Positions 1 through 9,666 of a stretch of DNA of 64,000 bases are shown in pieces (the stretch's first letter is position 1; each line of letters begins with the position of its first letter). A program made the translations under genes and the position numbers. The notes beneath the pieces are model-generated. The model worked only from the letters and a program-made list of their open reading frames with translations. It was not told the origin of the DNA and searched no databases. Origin of the DNA: Arthrobacter alpinus (GTDB lineage: Bacteria; Actinomycetota; Actinomycetes; Actinomycetales; Micrococcaceae); the NCBI RefSeq assembly GCF_001445575.1, contig NZ_CP013200.1, positions 992,001 through 1,056,000 of the forward strand. Direction: 5' to 3'.

Positions 1-351
1 AGTGGACAAATTGGCGGCGACCATCGCAGCCAGTGCGATCCCGGCAGCCTTCCAGCGCCGCCTGGCCAGCGTGACAAAGAGCACCATCACAAGGGCGATC
101 ACCAAGGAGGTAACCGGCAAAAGGTCTAGTACCTTGGCCGTTTGGACCCCAATTTTGGACTGCGCCACGGCGGCCTCAACCAGTGCGGACTCGTCAAAGA
201 ACTGGCCCGTGGTGGTGTTGACGAAGAAGCGGTAGCTCAGGATGATCCCGGCCAAGCTGATGATCGCCGCAAACACAAAAGGCCATGTGGCGATGCGCGC
301 GGGGGTTGGACCGCCGGATCCGGTGCGGTGCAGGGCAGCGTGGGTATTCAT
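1..351 (-). CDS. PAP2-family membrane phosphatase, N-terminal part
   Basis: The reverse strand is open from an ATG at 351 to the window edge (117 codons, incomplete). It reads a short basic N-terminus, a first membrane segment (about residues 27-44), an outside loop containing TTGQFFDES, a second membrane segment (about 78-92) and the start of a third. That layout and the loop resemble actinobacterial PAP2-type phosphatases, which remove phosphate from lipid-linked substrates at the membrane. The catalytic PAP2 motifs would lie beyond the window, so the family call is inferred from the N-terminus only. It is divergent from menC, with about 60 bp between the two starts. Confidence 0.55.
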   Translation of the reverse strand, partial: MNTHAALHRTGSGGPTPARIATWPFVFAAIISLAGIILSYRFFVNTTTGQFFDESALVEAAVAQSKIGVQTAKVLDLLPVTSLVIALVMVLFVTLARRRWKAAGIALAAMVAANLST

Positions 352-410
352 TGACTTAAGGTTCCCACATGTTCATGGGAGCACGCTGACCATCGCGGTA
401 CAGTGAAATC

Positions 411-1385
411 ATGCTCACCTTCCCCCCGCTGGATGAAATTCTTGCCAACGCCCATGTTGTCGCCTTGCCCATGAAGGTGAAATTTCGGGGCGTGTTAGTG
501 CGTGAGGTCATGGTCTTCTCCGGTCCTGCCGGATGGGCCGAATTCTCGCCGTTTGTAGAGTACGACGACGCCGAGTCTGCCAGGTGGCTGGCCTCGGCTT
601 TGGAAGCCGGCTGGCTTGGGCACCCCGCCCCCGTGCGTGACTGGGTGCCGGTTAATGCCACGGTTCCGGCCGTCTCCTCCGAACAAGTGCCGTCCGTGCT
701 GGAGAATTTTGACGGGGCTCAAACGGTGAAGGTCAAGGTGGCCGAGGCAGGCCAGTCGCTGGGAGATGACGCCGCGCGGGTTGGCGCCGTCAGGCATTTG
801 CTGCCGGACGCCAAGATTCGCATTGACGCCAATGGCGGCTGGGACGTGGATCAGGCTGTGCGAGCGCTGCGACTGCTCTCCGTGTTCGGGCTCGAATACG
901 CTGAACAGCCGGTGGCCAGTATTGCCGAGATGGCCGCTGTGCGCCGCGCGTTGAACGGCTCGGTACTCATTGCCGCCGATGAAAGCGTCCGCAAGGCCAC
1001 CGACCCCCTCGCCGTGGCCCGCGCCGGAGCGGCGGACCTCTTGGTGATCAAGGCCGCGCCGCTGGGTGGCGTGCGTCGCGCTTTGGAAATTGTGGCTGAA
1101 GCGGGGCTGCCTGCTGTGGTGAGTTCGGCCCTGGACTCCTCAGTGGGTATTAGCACCGGCCTGGCGCTTGCCGCCGCGCTGCCTGAACTTCCCTACGCTT
1201 GCGGGCTTGGCACGGTATCCCTCATGGCCGGCGATATTGCCGAGCCAAGCCTGGTGGCGGAGGACGGCGGCATGCACCCACGCGAGGTGGTGGCCAACCC
1301 CGAGCTGCTGGAGCTATTTGCCGCACCCGCCGAACGCCGCGACTGGTGGATGGAGCGCCTACGCCGCTGCCACGCTCTGCTGTAG
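411..1385 (+). CDS. menC: o-succinylbenzoate synthase
   Basis: MenC dehydrates SHCHC to o-succinylbenzoate in menaquinone synthesis. The 324-residue protein is an enolase-superfamily barrel. Visible catalytic elements are the KVKV motif (107-110), metal ligands in IDANG (D139), E165 in AEQP, D190 in ADES, and the second catalytic lysine K214 in VIKA. The length fits the family. The start ATG has no Shine-Dalgarno sequence. Instead TACAGT lies at 399-404, six bases before the ATG, as expected for a leaderless transcript. The 3' end overlaps the convergent ald gene by 27 bp. menD, isochorismate synthase, menG and menJ follow within 12 kb, which supports the pathway assignment. Confidence 0.93.
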   Translation: MLTFPPLDEILANAHVVALPMKVKFRGVLVREVMVFSGPAGWAEFSPFVEYDDAESARWLASALEAGWLGHPAPVRDWVPVNATVPAVSSEQVPSVLENFDGAQTVKVKVAEAGQSLGDDAARVGAVRHLLPDAKIRIDANGGWDVDQAVRALRLLSVFGLEYAEQPVASIAEMAAVRRALNGSVLIAADESVRKATDPLAVARAGAADLLVIKAAPLGGVRRALEIVAEAGLPAVVSSALDSSVGISTGLALAAALPELPYACGLGTVSLMAGDIAEPSLVAEDGGMHPREVVANPELLELFAAPAERRDWWMERLRRCHALL

Positions 1386-2492
1386 GAGGTCCTGCCACGC
1401 CCATAGCTCAAGCCCGTGCGCGCTGCTCACGGAAGGGTGCGTCACTTTTCCGCCAATTACATTCAGTCCTAGAGCCAAGGCCGGATCATTGTGGAGTGCC
1501 GCTTTCACACCATCATTGGCCAAGGCAAGGGCGTACCTCAGGGTGACATTGGTCAGCGCGTAGGTGGACGTGTTGGGGACAGCGCCAGGCATGTTGGCCA
1601 CGCAGTAGAACAAGGCATTGTGCACCGTAAAGGTCGGGTTCTGGTGCGTGGTGGGCCTGCTGTCCTCAAAGCAGCCGCCTTGATCCACCGCAATATCAAC
1701 CAACACGGAGCCGGGCTTCATCCGGGAGACCAGATCATTACTCACGAGCTTGGGGGCTTTCGCTCCGGGGATGAGAACCGAGCCAATGACAAGATCGGCG
1801 TCAATGACTGACTTCTCCACCTCATATTTGTTGGACGCGACGGTCTTGAGACGGCCCTGGTATTGCGCATCAAGTTCACGCAGCCGGTTGGTGTTGATGT
1901 CCAAAATGGTGACATCGGCGCCCAATCCCATGGCCATCGCTGCCGCGTTGGACCCGGCTACCCCGGCGCCGAGCACAACAACTTTTGCCGGACGGACGCC
2001 CGGAACCCCGCCCAAGAGAATGCCCTGGCCGCCGGCGGGGGCCATCAGGGATGCAGCGCCCACCTGCACGGAAAGCCGTCCCGCCACTTCTGACATGGGG
2101 GCCAGTAGCGGAAGCGACCGGTTTGCGGTCTGAACGGTTTCGTAGGCGATCGCCGTAACCCCAGCGTCAATCAGTGCCTGCGTGAGTTCCGGTTCCGCCG
2201 CCAAATGGAGGTAGGTGAAGAGGATGAGACCTTCTCGGAACCGGCTGTACTCGGATTTGATTGGCTCCTTGACCTTCATGACCATATCCGCGCGTGCCCA
2301 CAACTCATCGGCGTCAACGAGAATCTCAGCCCCGGCCAGTGCGTAGTCCTCATCACTGATGCCCGATCCGATGCCGGCGCCAGCCTCAATCAGAACCTGG
2401 TGCCCCGATTCCCGGAGCTCATGAACTCCGGCCGTGGTGATGGCAACGCGGAACTCGTTGTTCTTGATTTCTTTGGGGACTGAGACGATCAT
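1359..2492 (-). CDS. ald: alanine dehydrogenase
   Basis: Ald interconverts L-alanine and pyruvate plus ammonia with NAD+. The protein begins MIVSVPKEIKNNEFRVA, the family signature for substrate binding, and carries the nucleotide-binding stretch VVLGAGVAGSNAA about halfway, then the NAMPGAVPNTSTYALTN stretch. I chose the ATG at 2492 (377 residues) because AAAGGA lies about eight bases upstream and the product matches the usual length. An ATG at 2549 would add 19 residues and is less likely. The gene is divergent from an Lrp/AsnC-type regulator at 2629, the usual arrangement for AldR control. Its last 27 bases overlap menC in antisense. Confidence 0.95.
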   Translation of the reverse strand: MIVSVPKEIKNNEFRVAITTAGVHELRESGHQVLIEAGAGIGSGISDEDYALAGAEILVDADELWARADMVMKVKEPIKSEYSRFREGLILFTYLHLAAEPELTQALIDAGVTAIAYETVQTANRSLPLLAPMSEVAGRLSVQVGAASLMAPAGGQGILLGGVPGVRPAKVVVLGAGVAGSNAAAMAMGLGADVTILDINTNRLRELDAQYQGRLKTVASNKYEVEKSVIDADLVIGSVLIPGAKAPKLVSNDLVSRMKPGSVLVDIAVDQGGCFEDSRPTTHQNPTFTVHNALFYCVANMPGAVPNTSTYALTNVTLRYALALANDGVKAALHNDPALALGLNVIGGKVTHPSVSSAHGLELWAWQDLLQQSVAAA

Positions 2493-2565
2493 GGGTTTTC
2501 CTTTGAAAGCTGCTGTGGTGGGTGTCACAAGGTTTGCAGTTTCTGTCAATTAACGCCAGAGTCCA

Positions 2566-2578
2566 CGTAGAATCTACG
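2566..2578. promoter_or_regulatory. candidate AldR/Lrp operator
   Basis: CGTAGA-A-TCTACG is a perfect inverted repeat with a one-base centre. It lies between the divergent ald and Lrp-type genes, where an autoregulated AldR site would be expected. Function is inferred from position and symmetry only. Confidence 0.4.
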
Positions 2579-2628
2579 GACAGAAGCCCATAATTGGAAG
2601 ATTTCCCCCGCACCAAGGAGCCATAACC

Positions 2629-3105
2629 ATGCCGGAACCGAAGAAAATACGGCCACCTTTGGACGCCCTGGATCACAAATTGCTCAGTCTTTTGGTTGCG
2701 GACGCACGTGCCACCAACCAGTCGCTGGCCGATGCACTGGGGATCGCCCCCTCCACCTGTCTAGCCCGACTCAAGGCGCTCAAGGAAACAGGTGTCATTG
2801 AGCGCTTCACTATTGACGTTGACCCGGAGGCGCTGGGGCGCTCGCTGCAGGCTCTCATCAGTGTGCGGCTGCGACCGGGGGCCAGACACCTGATGCAATC
2901 ATTTGCCGAAGACCTTCGATCTGTGGCAGATATTTCGCAATTCTTTGTGCTGGCGGGCACCGATGATTTCCTGATTCACGTCAAGGTTCGAGACACCGCT
3001 CACGTCCGCGAGTTCGTCCTTGAACACCTCTCCTCCAATCCAGCCGTGGCCGCGACCCAAACCAACCTGATCTTTGAACACGTGTGGGGTGATTCCCTGA
3101 ATTGA
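2629..3105 (+). CDS. Lrp/AsnC-family regulator (AldR-like)
   Basis: 158 residues with the standard family plan: an N-terminal helix-turn-helix (about residues 12-60, including ALGIAPSTCLARLKAL) and a C-terminal ligand-binding/oligomerisation domain (about 75-150, containing GTDDFLIHVKVRD). Proteins of this family usually sense amino acids. An AAGGAG ribosome site precedes the ATG. The divergent neighbour is ald, so the likely job is alanine-responsive activation of ald, as known for AldR in mycobacteria. The link to ald is inferred from gene context and the palindrome between the genes. Confidence 0.88.
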   Translation: MPEPKKIRPPLDALDHKLLSLLVADARATNQSLADALGIAPSTCLARLKALKETGVIERFTIDVDPEALGRSLQALISVRLRPGARHLMQSFAEDLRSVADISQFFVLAGTDDFLIHVKVRDTAHVREFVLEHLSSNPAVAATQTNLIFEHVWGDSLN

Positions 3106-3165
3106 GGCCCGTGCGGGCGTTCGCACAGCGCCCGGCACCCTGCTTTGGGTGGCTACAGTTAGAGT

Positions 3166-5070
3166 GTGACTTTACTGAGCTCGATGGATGCTGCCCGCTT
3201 TGTTGTTGATGCGCTCGAACGTGCCGGAGTGCGCCACGTGGTGGTGGCCCCCGGCTCTCGCAGCGCCCCGCTCGTGTACGCCCTGGCCGAGGCGCAAGCC
3301 GATCAGCGGATCACCGCTCATGTGCGGATCGACGAGCGCGTGGCCGGATTCACCGCGCTCGGGCTGGCCCTGGGCACCAAGGGCCCTGCGGCAATTGTGA
3401 CCACGTCAGGCACCGCCGTGGGCAACTTGCTCCCGGCCGTCATGGAGGCCAACCACGCTGGCGTGCCGCTGCTGGTGCTCTCCGCCGACCGTCCCGAAGA
3501 GCTTCGCGGCACCGGGGCGAACCAGACCACGTTCCAGCTGGATCTCTTCGGCGATCACGTGCGTTTCGCTACCGACGTTGCCGCGGGGAGCGATCCCTCC
3601 AGCGCAATATCCACCGCCCTGACGGCTGCTCTTGGACGGCTCGAAGGCATTCCGGCTGGCCCGGTGCAGGTCAATTTGGCCTTCCGGGACCCGTTGACCC
3701 CCGCCTTGGACGGCTCCGAATGGGAGCGGCTGCTCCCGGTCATCGAGACCCCTGACGCCGCGGCTGGGATCACGGATGAGCTCCTTCTGGCAGCCCAAGC
3801 AGTCTCAGATACAGATGCGGACACGGACGACGCCGTCACCGCCGCTGCGGTCAGCGGCACCGAGGCGGCTCCCGAGCCTGGTGACGGCACCAACGCCGGT
3901 TATCTCGCAGAGGGCCCGCTCCAGCCATTCTCCAGCTCCTCCGATGGTCCCGCGTCTGGTCCCTCGTCTAGTCACCGAACGGTAGTTGTTGCCGGACATG
4001 GAGCCGGTCCCGAGGCCGAACACTTTGCCCGGATGCTTGGCCTGCCGCTGCTAGCCGAGCCCTCATCCAACGCTCGGTTTGGCCCCAACGCTATTGGCCC
4101 GTACCGGATGCTGCTGGATAAATTTGGGCCCGAGAGTGCTCTTCCCATCGAACGTGTGGTGGTTTTCGGACGCCCCACACTGTCGCGCCAAATCAGCACC
4201 TTACTGGCGCGCACGGATCTGGAACGGGCTCTCTTCGTGCCTGCACCTGTGCCGTGGTTTGAGCCCGGGCGCCGCACCGAACTGATCCTGACCCAATGGG
4301 ATCAGTTGCTTGGCTTTGCCGGCCGCGGCCCCGACGGATGGTTGCAGGCGTGGCAGTGGGCAGGGGAACAGGCAGAATTGGCACTCGATTCCGAATTGGC
4401 GGGCACCAGCAAGGACACAGGCGGGAGGCCAGGGGGCGGAAAACTCGCCGCCGCAAGCACCCTCAATGGCCTGCAGCTTGCCCGAGCAGTCTGGGACACA
4501 GCCCAGAAGGACACCGGCAGCATCCTCATGCTTGGTTCCTCCAACCCGGTCCGTGACGCTGACCTCGCTGGCCAGCCCACAGTGAAAAACGGGGCTGCCG
4601 TGCACGCCAACCGAGGCTTGGCCGGGATTGATGGCACCATTTCGACGGCAACGGGACTGGCGCTCGCCACCGGTAAAACAACCCGAGTGCTCCTGGGTGA
4701 TGTGACGTTCCTGCACGATTCCGGCGCCCTGAACATTGGCCCCATGGAGGCGCTGCCCCAGATTCAGGTCATCGTCCTGAACGATGGCGGTGGTGGGATC
4801 TTCTCCGTCTTGGAGCATGGAAAGCTGGCCGAGGCACCCAACTACACAGCCGCCGTCGAACGTTTCTTTGGGACCCCCCATACGGCAAGTCTGGGGGCGC
4901 TGGCCGCTGCCTTTGGCTGGAGCCACGTTTCGGTCGGCACCGCGGAGCAACTCGCCAAGGCGCTGGCCGCCCCCGTGCTGTGGCCGTGCGTCATTGAGGT
5001 TGTTGCCTCTGAGCGTGCCGACTTGCGTGAACTGCACGCCACTATCGCGGAGGCCATAGCCTCCAGCTGA
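3166..5070 (+). CDS. menD: SEPHCHC synthase, thiamine diphosphate-dependent
   Basis: MenD joins isochorismate and 2-oxoglutarate with thiamine diphosphate, the first committed menaquinone step. Visible elements are VAPGSRSAPL near the N-terminus, the catalytic glutamate region RIDERVAGFTALG (about 45-57), and the C-terminal cofactor-binding stretch with GDVTFLHDSGALN and NDGGGGIFS. At 634 residues it is longer than typical MenD (about 550-600). The excess lies in a Ser/Asp/Gly-rich linker (about 212-265) and a Gly-rich loop near residue 425. The GTG start follows TACAGT (3154-3159) by six bases with no ribosome site, suggesting a leaderless mRNA. An in-frame ATG at 3184 is an alternative start. 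Confidence 0.95.
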   Translation: MTLLSSMDAARFVVDALERAGVRHVVVAPGSRSAPLVYALAEAQADQRITAHVRIDERVAGFTALGLALGTKGPAAIVTTSGTAVGNLLPAVMEANHAGVPLLVLSADRPEELRGTGANQTTFQLDLFGDHVRFATDVAAGSDPSSAISTALTAALGRLEGIPAGPVQVNLAFRDPLTPALDGSEWERLLPVIETPDAAAGITDELLLAAQAVSDTDADTDDAVTAAAVSGTEAAPEPGDGTNAGYLAEGPLQPFSSSSDGPASGPSSSHRTVVVAGHGAGPEAEHFARMLGLPLLAEPSSNARFGPNAIGPYRMLLDKFGPESALPIERVVVFGRPTLSRQISTLLARTDLERALFVPAPVPWFEPGRRTELILTQWDQLLGFAGRGPDGWLQAWQWAGEQAELALDSELAGTSKDTGGRPGGGKLAAASTLNGLQLARAVWDTAQKDTGSILMLGSSNPVRDADLAGQPTVKNGAAVHANRGLAGIDGTISTATGLALATGKTTRVLLGDVTFLHDSGALNIGPMEALPQIQVIVLNDGGGGIFSVLEHGKLAEAPNYTAAVERFFGTPHTASLGALAAAFGWSHVSVGTAEQLAKALAAPVLWPCVIEVVASERADLRELHATIAEAIASS

Positions 5071-5163
5071 CCTGCACGTAGGGCCGAGGATGTGCCCCGG
5101 TAGGGCCTAACGCGAGGTTCCGGCGCAGGGAAACGGAAGTCGAAGACAGCTGGAGGGGGTTTC

Positions 5164-5283
5164 CGGAGCGGGGATGGCGTGATCATCTGACGTGGGAACA
5201 GCGATGGCGCCACAGGCCTCGGAGCGGGGATGGATTTTCAAGGTCGCCCAGCGACCGAAAAAAATCTTACTGCCCGCGAGGGG
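5164..5283. repeat. dispersed structured repeat, copy A plus a partial copy
   Basis: GGAGCGGGGATGG occurs at about 5165 and again at 5221. The second copy continues through a hairpin (GGTCGC-cca-GCGACC, 5242-5256) to the tail AAATCTTACTGCCCGCGAGGG-like (5262-5283). The same parts in the same order occur at 44314-44427 with a different but still paired hairpin. This copy sits between the convergent menD and ABC transporter genes, so it may serve as a two-way terminator. The rest of this 238-bp gap shows no gene. Confidence 0.6.
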
Positions 5284-5308
5284 CCTGCGGCGCCAGTGGC
5301 TCCAGCTG

Positions 5309-6112
5309 TTAGAGTACCCGACTGAGGAACTCCTTGGTGCGGTGGTGCTGCGGGTTGGCGATGATCTCGCGCGGGTTACCGCTCTCTACGACGACGCCTC
5401 CGTCCATGAAGGTGAGGGTGTCGCCTACCTCGCGGGCAAAGCCGATCTCGTGAGTTACCACGATCATGGTCATGCCGGACTTGGCGAGGTTCTTCATGAC
5501 TTCCAGAACGTCGCCCACTAGTTCAGGGTCAAGGGCGGAGGTGGGCTCATCGAAGAGCATCAATTCCGGTTCCATGGCCAGTGCGCGGGCAATAGCAACA
5601 CGCTGCTGCTGCCCGCCGGAAAGCTGGGATGGGTAGAAGTTGGCGCGGTCGGACAAGCCCACCATCTCCAACAGTTCCAGTGCCTTCAACTTCGCAGCTG
5701 CCTTGGACTGACGCTTGACCTGGGTAGGTGCTTCAATCACGTTTTGCAGGGCAGTCTTGTGCGGGAACAAGTTGAAACGCTGGAACACCATGCCGATCTC
5801 ACGGCGCTGGGCCGCGATCTGCTTGGTGTTCAGATCGTGCAGTTTGCCGTTGACCTCCCGGTAGCCGATCAGGTCATTGTGCACGTAGATGCGGCCTGCG
5901 CTGAGGGTATCCAGAAGGTTGATACAACGCAGCAGGGTGGACTTTCCCGAACCTGACGGGCCAATGATCACGGAAACTTCCCCGGGGTTGACCGTCATGT
6001 CGATGCCCTTGAGCACATGGTGATCGCCGAAGAACTTGTGGACCCCCTGAATCTCTACCAGGGGTTTTACTGCGGCTGCGTGAGAGTTGGTCACTGAAGC
6101 GGTATCGGTCAT
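5309..6112 (-). CDS. polar amino-acid ABC transporter ATP-binding protein
   Basis: 267 residues with all ABC ATPase motifs: Walker [10 protein letters not shown] (about 52-60), Q-loop [10 protein letters not shown], signature [15 protein letters not shown], Walker [12 protein letters not shown] and the switch histidine in VVTHEIGFA. The sequence is of the GlnQ/HisP type that energises uptake of polar amino acids. A GGAAGG ribosome site lies nine bases before the ATG. It overlaps the upstream permease gene by four bases (ATGA), and with the binding protein at 7088 it forms a three-gene operon read leftwards. Confidence 0.93.
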   Translation of the reverse strand: MTDTASVTNSHAAAVKPLVEIQGVHKFFGDHHVLKGIDMTVNPGEVSVIIGPSGSGKSTLLRCINLLDTLSAGRIYVHNDLIGYREVNGKLHDLNTKQIAAQRREIGMVFQRFNLFPHKTALQNVIEAPTQVKRQSKAAAKLKALELLEMVGLSDRANFYPSQLSGGQQQRVAIARALAMEPELMLFDEPTSALDPELVGDVLEVMKNLAKSGMTMIVVTHEIGFAREVGDTLTFMDGGVVVESGNPREIIANPQHHRTKEFLSRVL

Positions 6113-7083
6113 GACTTGCCGCCTTCCGTGGTGTCATCGGTGGTGGTTGGCGCGGTGGCCTTGGCAGCTGCCACGGCGGCAGTGGCCTTGACTGGCGCCT
6201 TCATGACGTTGTCTACTCCCTTGCCGAAGTGCCGTTCAATGTAATACTGGCCAACCATCAATACCGAGGTAATGACCAGGTACCAGAACGCAGCAACCAT
6301 GAGGAGTGGGATGGGCAGGAACGTACGGCTAGCCAATGCGTTGGTCACAAACGTCAGGTCCAAGGTGAAAGGAACAGCCAAGACCAGCGAGGTGGTCTTG
6401 AGCATGCCGATGGTCTCATTGCCTGTGGGTGGGATGATGACGCGCATGGCTTGGGGCAAAATGATGCGCCACATGACCTTGGAACGGCGCATACCGAGGG
6501 CCTCGGCGGCTTCCATCTGGCCGTTGTCCACGGACTTCAGACCAGCGCGGAAGATCTCTGCCAGGTACGCGGATTCATTCAAACCCAAACCAACAATGGC
6601 GGCGACAGTGGCGTTGATGACAGTGGCCGTGTCCCAAGAAAGAAGCTCAGGCCCAAATGGGACTCCGAGAATGATCTTAGGGTAAAGCACGCCAACAGAT
6701 CCCCAAAACAACAGCTGGGTGTAGACGGGCGTTCCACGGAAGAACCAGACCCACACCCAGGAGACGTACCTAAACAAGGGGTTGTCTGATTGGCGCATGA
6801 ATGCCAACAAGATCGCCAACACAATGGCGATGACCATGGAAGAAACGGTCAGGACCAGCGTCCAGCCCACACCTTGAATGACAAGAACATCAAAAACATA
6901 GGTCCGGAACGTACCCCAGTAGAACTTGGGATTGGTCGTCATTGACTGAATGGCCAGAATAACCACCAGCAGAATGACAGCCGCGCCCACCCACCGCCAC
7001 GGGTGCCGGACGGGAATTGCGTCAATCAATTCCACGTCCGAGCCCGGGCCGCGGGAAGCCCGGAATGATGATTGTCGGCTCAA
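6109..7083 (-). CDS. polar amino-acid ABC transporter permease
   Basis: 324 residues with several membrane segments. It carries the HisM/GlnP-type permease signature around [29 protein letters not shown], which contains the EAA loop that contacts the ATPase. An Ala/Thr-rich tail of about 30 residues ends the protein. The reading frame opens with TTG at 7083, four bases after the binding-protein stop. A GTG about 20 codons in, before [14 protein letters not shown], is an alternative start. It overlaps the ATPase start by four bases. One permease gene is visible, so it probably works as a homodimer. Confidence 0.9.
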   Translation of the reverse strand: MSRQSSFRASRGPGSDVELIDAIPVRHPWRWVGAAVILLVVILAIQSMTTNPKFYWGTFRTYVFDVLVIQGVGWTLVLTVSSMVIAIVLAILLAFMRQSDNPLFRYVSWVWVWFFRGTPVYTQLLFWGSVGVLYPKIILGVPFGPELLSWDTATVINATVAAIVGLGLNESAYLAEIFRAGLKSVDNGQMEAAEALGMRRSKVMWRIILPQAMRVIIPPTGNETIGMLKTTSLVLAVPFTLDLTFVTNALASRTFLPIPLLMVAAFWYLVITSVLMVGQYYIERHFGKGVDNVMKAPVKATAAVAAAKATAPTTTDDTTEGGKS

Positions 7084-7087
7084 GGCT

Positions 7088-8023
7088 TTAGCCCGCCGTC
7101 GGGTTCAAGACGGACTTGGTCAATGCGCCGTCCTGGTTGTTCCACGTGGAAAGAATCTTGGTGTAGCTGCCATCCTCGATGAGCTTGTTCATGACCTTCT
7201 CAATGACCGCGGCGAAGGCTGCGTCATCCTTGGCGATGGCGATGCCCTGCTCTGCGGAATCGTACGCCTTACCGAGAGTTTCCAGCTGGCCGTTGGTCTT
7301 GGCCAAGGCATTGTTGATGATGGGGGTATCGGCGCTCATGGCGTCAATGGTGCCGCCAACCAAACGCGTGGTGACATCGGTCTGGTTCTTCAGGGAAACA
7401 ATGTCAATGGCCGGCTTGCCGTCAGCCACGCACTTGGCGGAACGATCCTTGACATCCGGATCCTCCTCAACGGTGCCTGTCTGGACGCCGATCTTCTTCC
7501 CGCACAGGTCATCCATGCTGATGCCCTTGGGGTTGCCCTTCTGCACGGCCCACAGAACGCCAGCGTTGAAGTAGCTGACAAAGTTCACAGCCTTGGAGCG
7601 CTCGGGGTTGATGGTGAAGGATGAGATACCGAGATCGTAGACGCTACCGATCTTTGGAATGATCGAGGAAAAGTCCGCCGTGTGGACAACGGCCTTCTTG
7701 CCGAGCGTGGCCGCGATGGCCTTGGCAATATCCACGTCGTAGCCGATGGGAGTCTGGCCATCCTTGTCCAGGAACTCGGCCGGCTCATAGGAAGTATCGG
7801 AGCCTACTTCAAGAGTGGCCTTGTCCTTCAGTGATGCTGGCAGCAACGCGATGAGGGCATCATCCTTGGCCACCGTGGTGGGATCGAAAGCGGCAGCTTG
7901 CGAAGCTCCTGAGCTACTTTCCGTGCCGCCATCCTGTGACGCTGTGGTGCAGCCTGTCAGTCCGAGAGCCGCAACGGCGAGGACGGCGGCGAATCGCAGA
8001 CCCAGCTTGGAAGAGTTGTGCAT
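7088..8023 (-). CDS. amino-acid ABC transporter substrate-binding lipoprotein
   Basis: 311 residues beginning with a lipoprotein signal (hydrophobic stretch then LTGC, lipidated Cys about residue 25) and a Ser/Gly-rich linker. The rest is a family 3 periplasmic-binding fold: IGYDVDIAKAIAATLGKK, the ligand-contacting DLGISSFTINPERSKAVNF, and the GKKIGVQTGTVEED hinge. These features fit glutamine/glutamate or other polar amino-acid binders, but the ligand cannot be read from the sequence. AAAGGG precedes the ATG. A TACACT -10-like hexamer lies about 60 bp upstream in the 8024-8190 gap. Confidence 0.92.
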   Translation of the reverse strand: MHNSSKLGLRFAAVLAVAALGLTGCTTASQDGGTESSSGASQAAAFDPTTVAKDDALIALLPASLKDKATLEVGSDTSYEPAEFLDKDGQTPIGYDVDIAKAIAATLGKKAVVHTADFSSIIPKIGSVYDLGISSFTINPERSKAVNFVSYFNAGVLWAVQKGNPKGISMDDLCGKKIGVQTGTVEEDPDVKDRSAKCVADGKPAIDIVSLKNQTDVTTRLVGGTIDAMSADTPIINNALAKTNGQLETLGKAYDSAEQGIAIAKDDAAFAAVIEKVMNKLIEDGSYTKILSTWNNQDGALTKSVLNPTAG

Positions 8024-8190
8024 TTTTTACCCTTTGTGTAGTCCCTAAGGAGCCAGCATTTGACATCTAGTGTAACCCTCGGTGACTTGCCTCACAGTCA
8101 ACAAGATTTCACTATTGAACAACTTTCTGTGATCCCGGGCAAGAGATTTAGGAGGATTTCTGTCTGAAATCCCGGACTGTCAAGGGTGAT

Positions 8191-9543
8191 CTAAGGGTGG
8201 TTTGGCAGGTTCAGGGCCTGCAGCATTGGCCGAAGTTTTGCCCACGTCTCAGCCAGTTCGGCCTCAGGATCGGAGGCTTCCACGATGCCTGCGCCGGCAT
8301 AGAGCCGCACGCTGTGAGAGTCCTCCAACACCGCTCCACGCAGGGCAATACCCCATTCGCCATTGCCAGCCCCATCGAGCCAGCCGACAGGACCGGCATA
8401 AGGTCCGCGGTCCATCTGTTCCAGTTGGAGGATGAGAGTTGCAGCTTCTTCCCGAGGCGTTCCGCACACGGCAGCAGTGGGGTGTAAGGCCTCAACTAGG
8501 GCTAAAGACGAAGGCACGTGCCCGTTGGAGCTGGCCAGCTGGGCGCTCACATCGGATGCCAAATGCCACACGTTGGGTAGTTCCAAAATGAATGGCTCCG
8601 CCGGGAAAGACATGTCTGTGGCAAAGGGGGCGAGCTGCCGGATGAGGGAGCGAACGGCGAAATCGTGCTCCTGACGCTGTTTGATGGAGCCACCCAAAAC
8701 CGAGTCGGCAAAGCCGGTGGAACCGGCCGGTTCGTCTTCACGGTCAAGGGTTCCGGCAAGTACGCGAGCCTGGGCTGTGGAGCCGTCCACCTTGATGAGG
8801 ATCTCGGGCGTGGCCCCCACCAAACCGCGGACGCCATAGGTCCAGCATTCGTCGTACAGGCCCACCAATCGTTGCAGAATTGAAACTCTGCGCACCGGTT
8901 CCTCGAGTGTTGCGAGCACATCGCGAGCGAGGACCACTTTTTCCAAGCCTCCGTGGGCAATGGCCGCAACACCGGAGCGGACGGACTCCTTCCATTGCTC
9001 TTCGCTGAGCGCACCGGAACGCACGGTGCCCGCGGAGGGGGTGCCCGGCGTCGAACTTTCAAAGGACGAGGGAGTGGAAGAGGAGCCCAGTTGCCGCAGG
9101 AGGGCCAGTGCGGATTTCTCGGTGGGCGTGATGCCGTCCAAGGAGAGCTGGGTCAGCCAGGCGGTGCCCGCGGAGAAGCCCACCACTAGGGCCGGGACGA
9201 TCAGCGCGGATTCGTAGGCGCTCGTGGTGGAGAAGGCGAAGGAGCCAAAAGCCATGGCGCCGGTGCCGGGCATGCGGATGGAATCGTCCACCTCCGCGGT
9301 GGCCAGGAGGGATTTCCACCACTGTTCGGCGTCGGAAAATCGGGAGGCGCCGGTGCCAGTGAAGGATGCGATTTCGCCAAAGCCCACCAGGCCTTCGCCG
9401 CGGCGCAACCAACACAGCGGCCCATCAGGAGATTCAGCGGAGCCCGAGTCTAAAAGTGCGCCGGGTGCAACGATGCCAAGCTCCGCCAGCGTTGCCGGTG
9501 TCAGGGCCAGGGTGAGGGCGCGCAGCGAAAGGGAATCAGTCAT
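8191..9543 (-). CDS. menF: isochorismate synthase
   Basis: 450 residues. The C-terminal two thirds match the chorismate-binding domain: KVVLARDVLA, TPEILIKVDG, the AGT and EHDFAVR elements, NVWHLASDV, EALHPTAAVCGTPREEA, and the closing GPYAGPVGWLDG followed by GEWGIALRGA. It converts chorismate to isochorismate for MenD. A close homologue could be a salicylate or siderophore enzyme, but the location between menD and menG favours menaquinone synthesis. On the reverse strand TAATCT lies nine bases before the ATG, giving at most a very short leader. It is divergent from menG. Confidence 0.9.
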   Translation of the reverse strand: MTDSLSLRALTLALTPATLAELGIVAPGALLDSGSAESPDGPLCWLRRGEGLVGFGEIASFTGTGASRFSDAEQWWKSLLATAEVDDSIRMPGTGAMAFGSFAFSTTSAYESALIVPALVVGFSAGTAWLTQLSLDGITPTEKSALALLRQLGSSSTPSSFESSTPGTPSAGTVRSGALSEEQWKESVRSGVAAIAHGGLEKVVLARDVLATLEEPVRRVSILQRLVGLYDECWTYGVRGLVGATPEILIKVDGSTAQARVLAGTLDREDEPAGSTGFADSVLGGSIKQRQEHDFAVRSLIRQLAPFATDMSFPAEPFILELPNVWHLASDVSAQLASSNGHVPSSLALVEALHPTAAVCGTPREEAATLILQLEQMDRGPYAGPVGWLDGAGNGEWGIALRGAVLEDSHSVRLYAGAGIVEASDPEAELAETWAKLRPMLQALNLPNHP

Positions 9544-9666
9544 GATGAGTCCAGATTACTCGCTGAGGGGCCACAATTCGGCGTACTGGCGGTGTGATGG
9601 CCCACAAGCGGCCCCGGCACGCGTCCACAATGCGCGAAGCCGCGCAAAGTTTGAGAGACTAAGAGA

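Noticed and set aside
2493..2549. Upstream ATG extending ald by 19 residues
   Set aside because: The ATG at 2492 has a good ribosome site and gives the standard family start.
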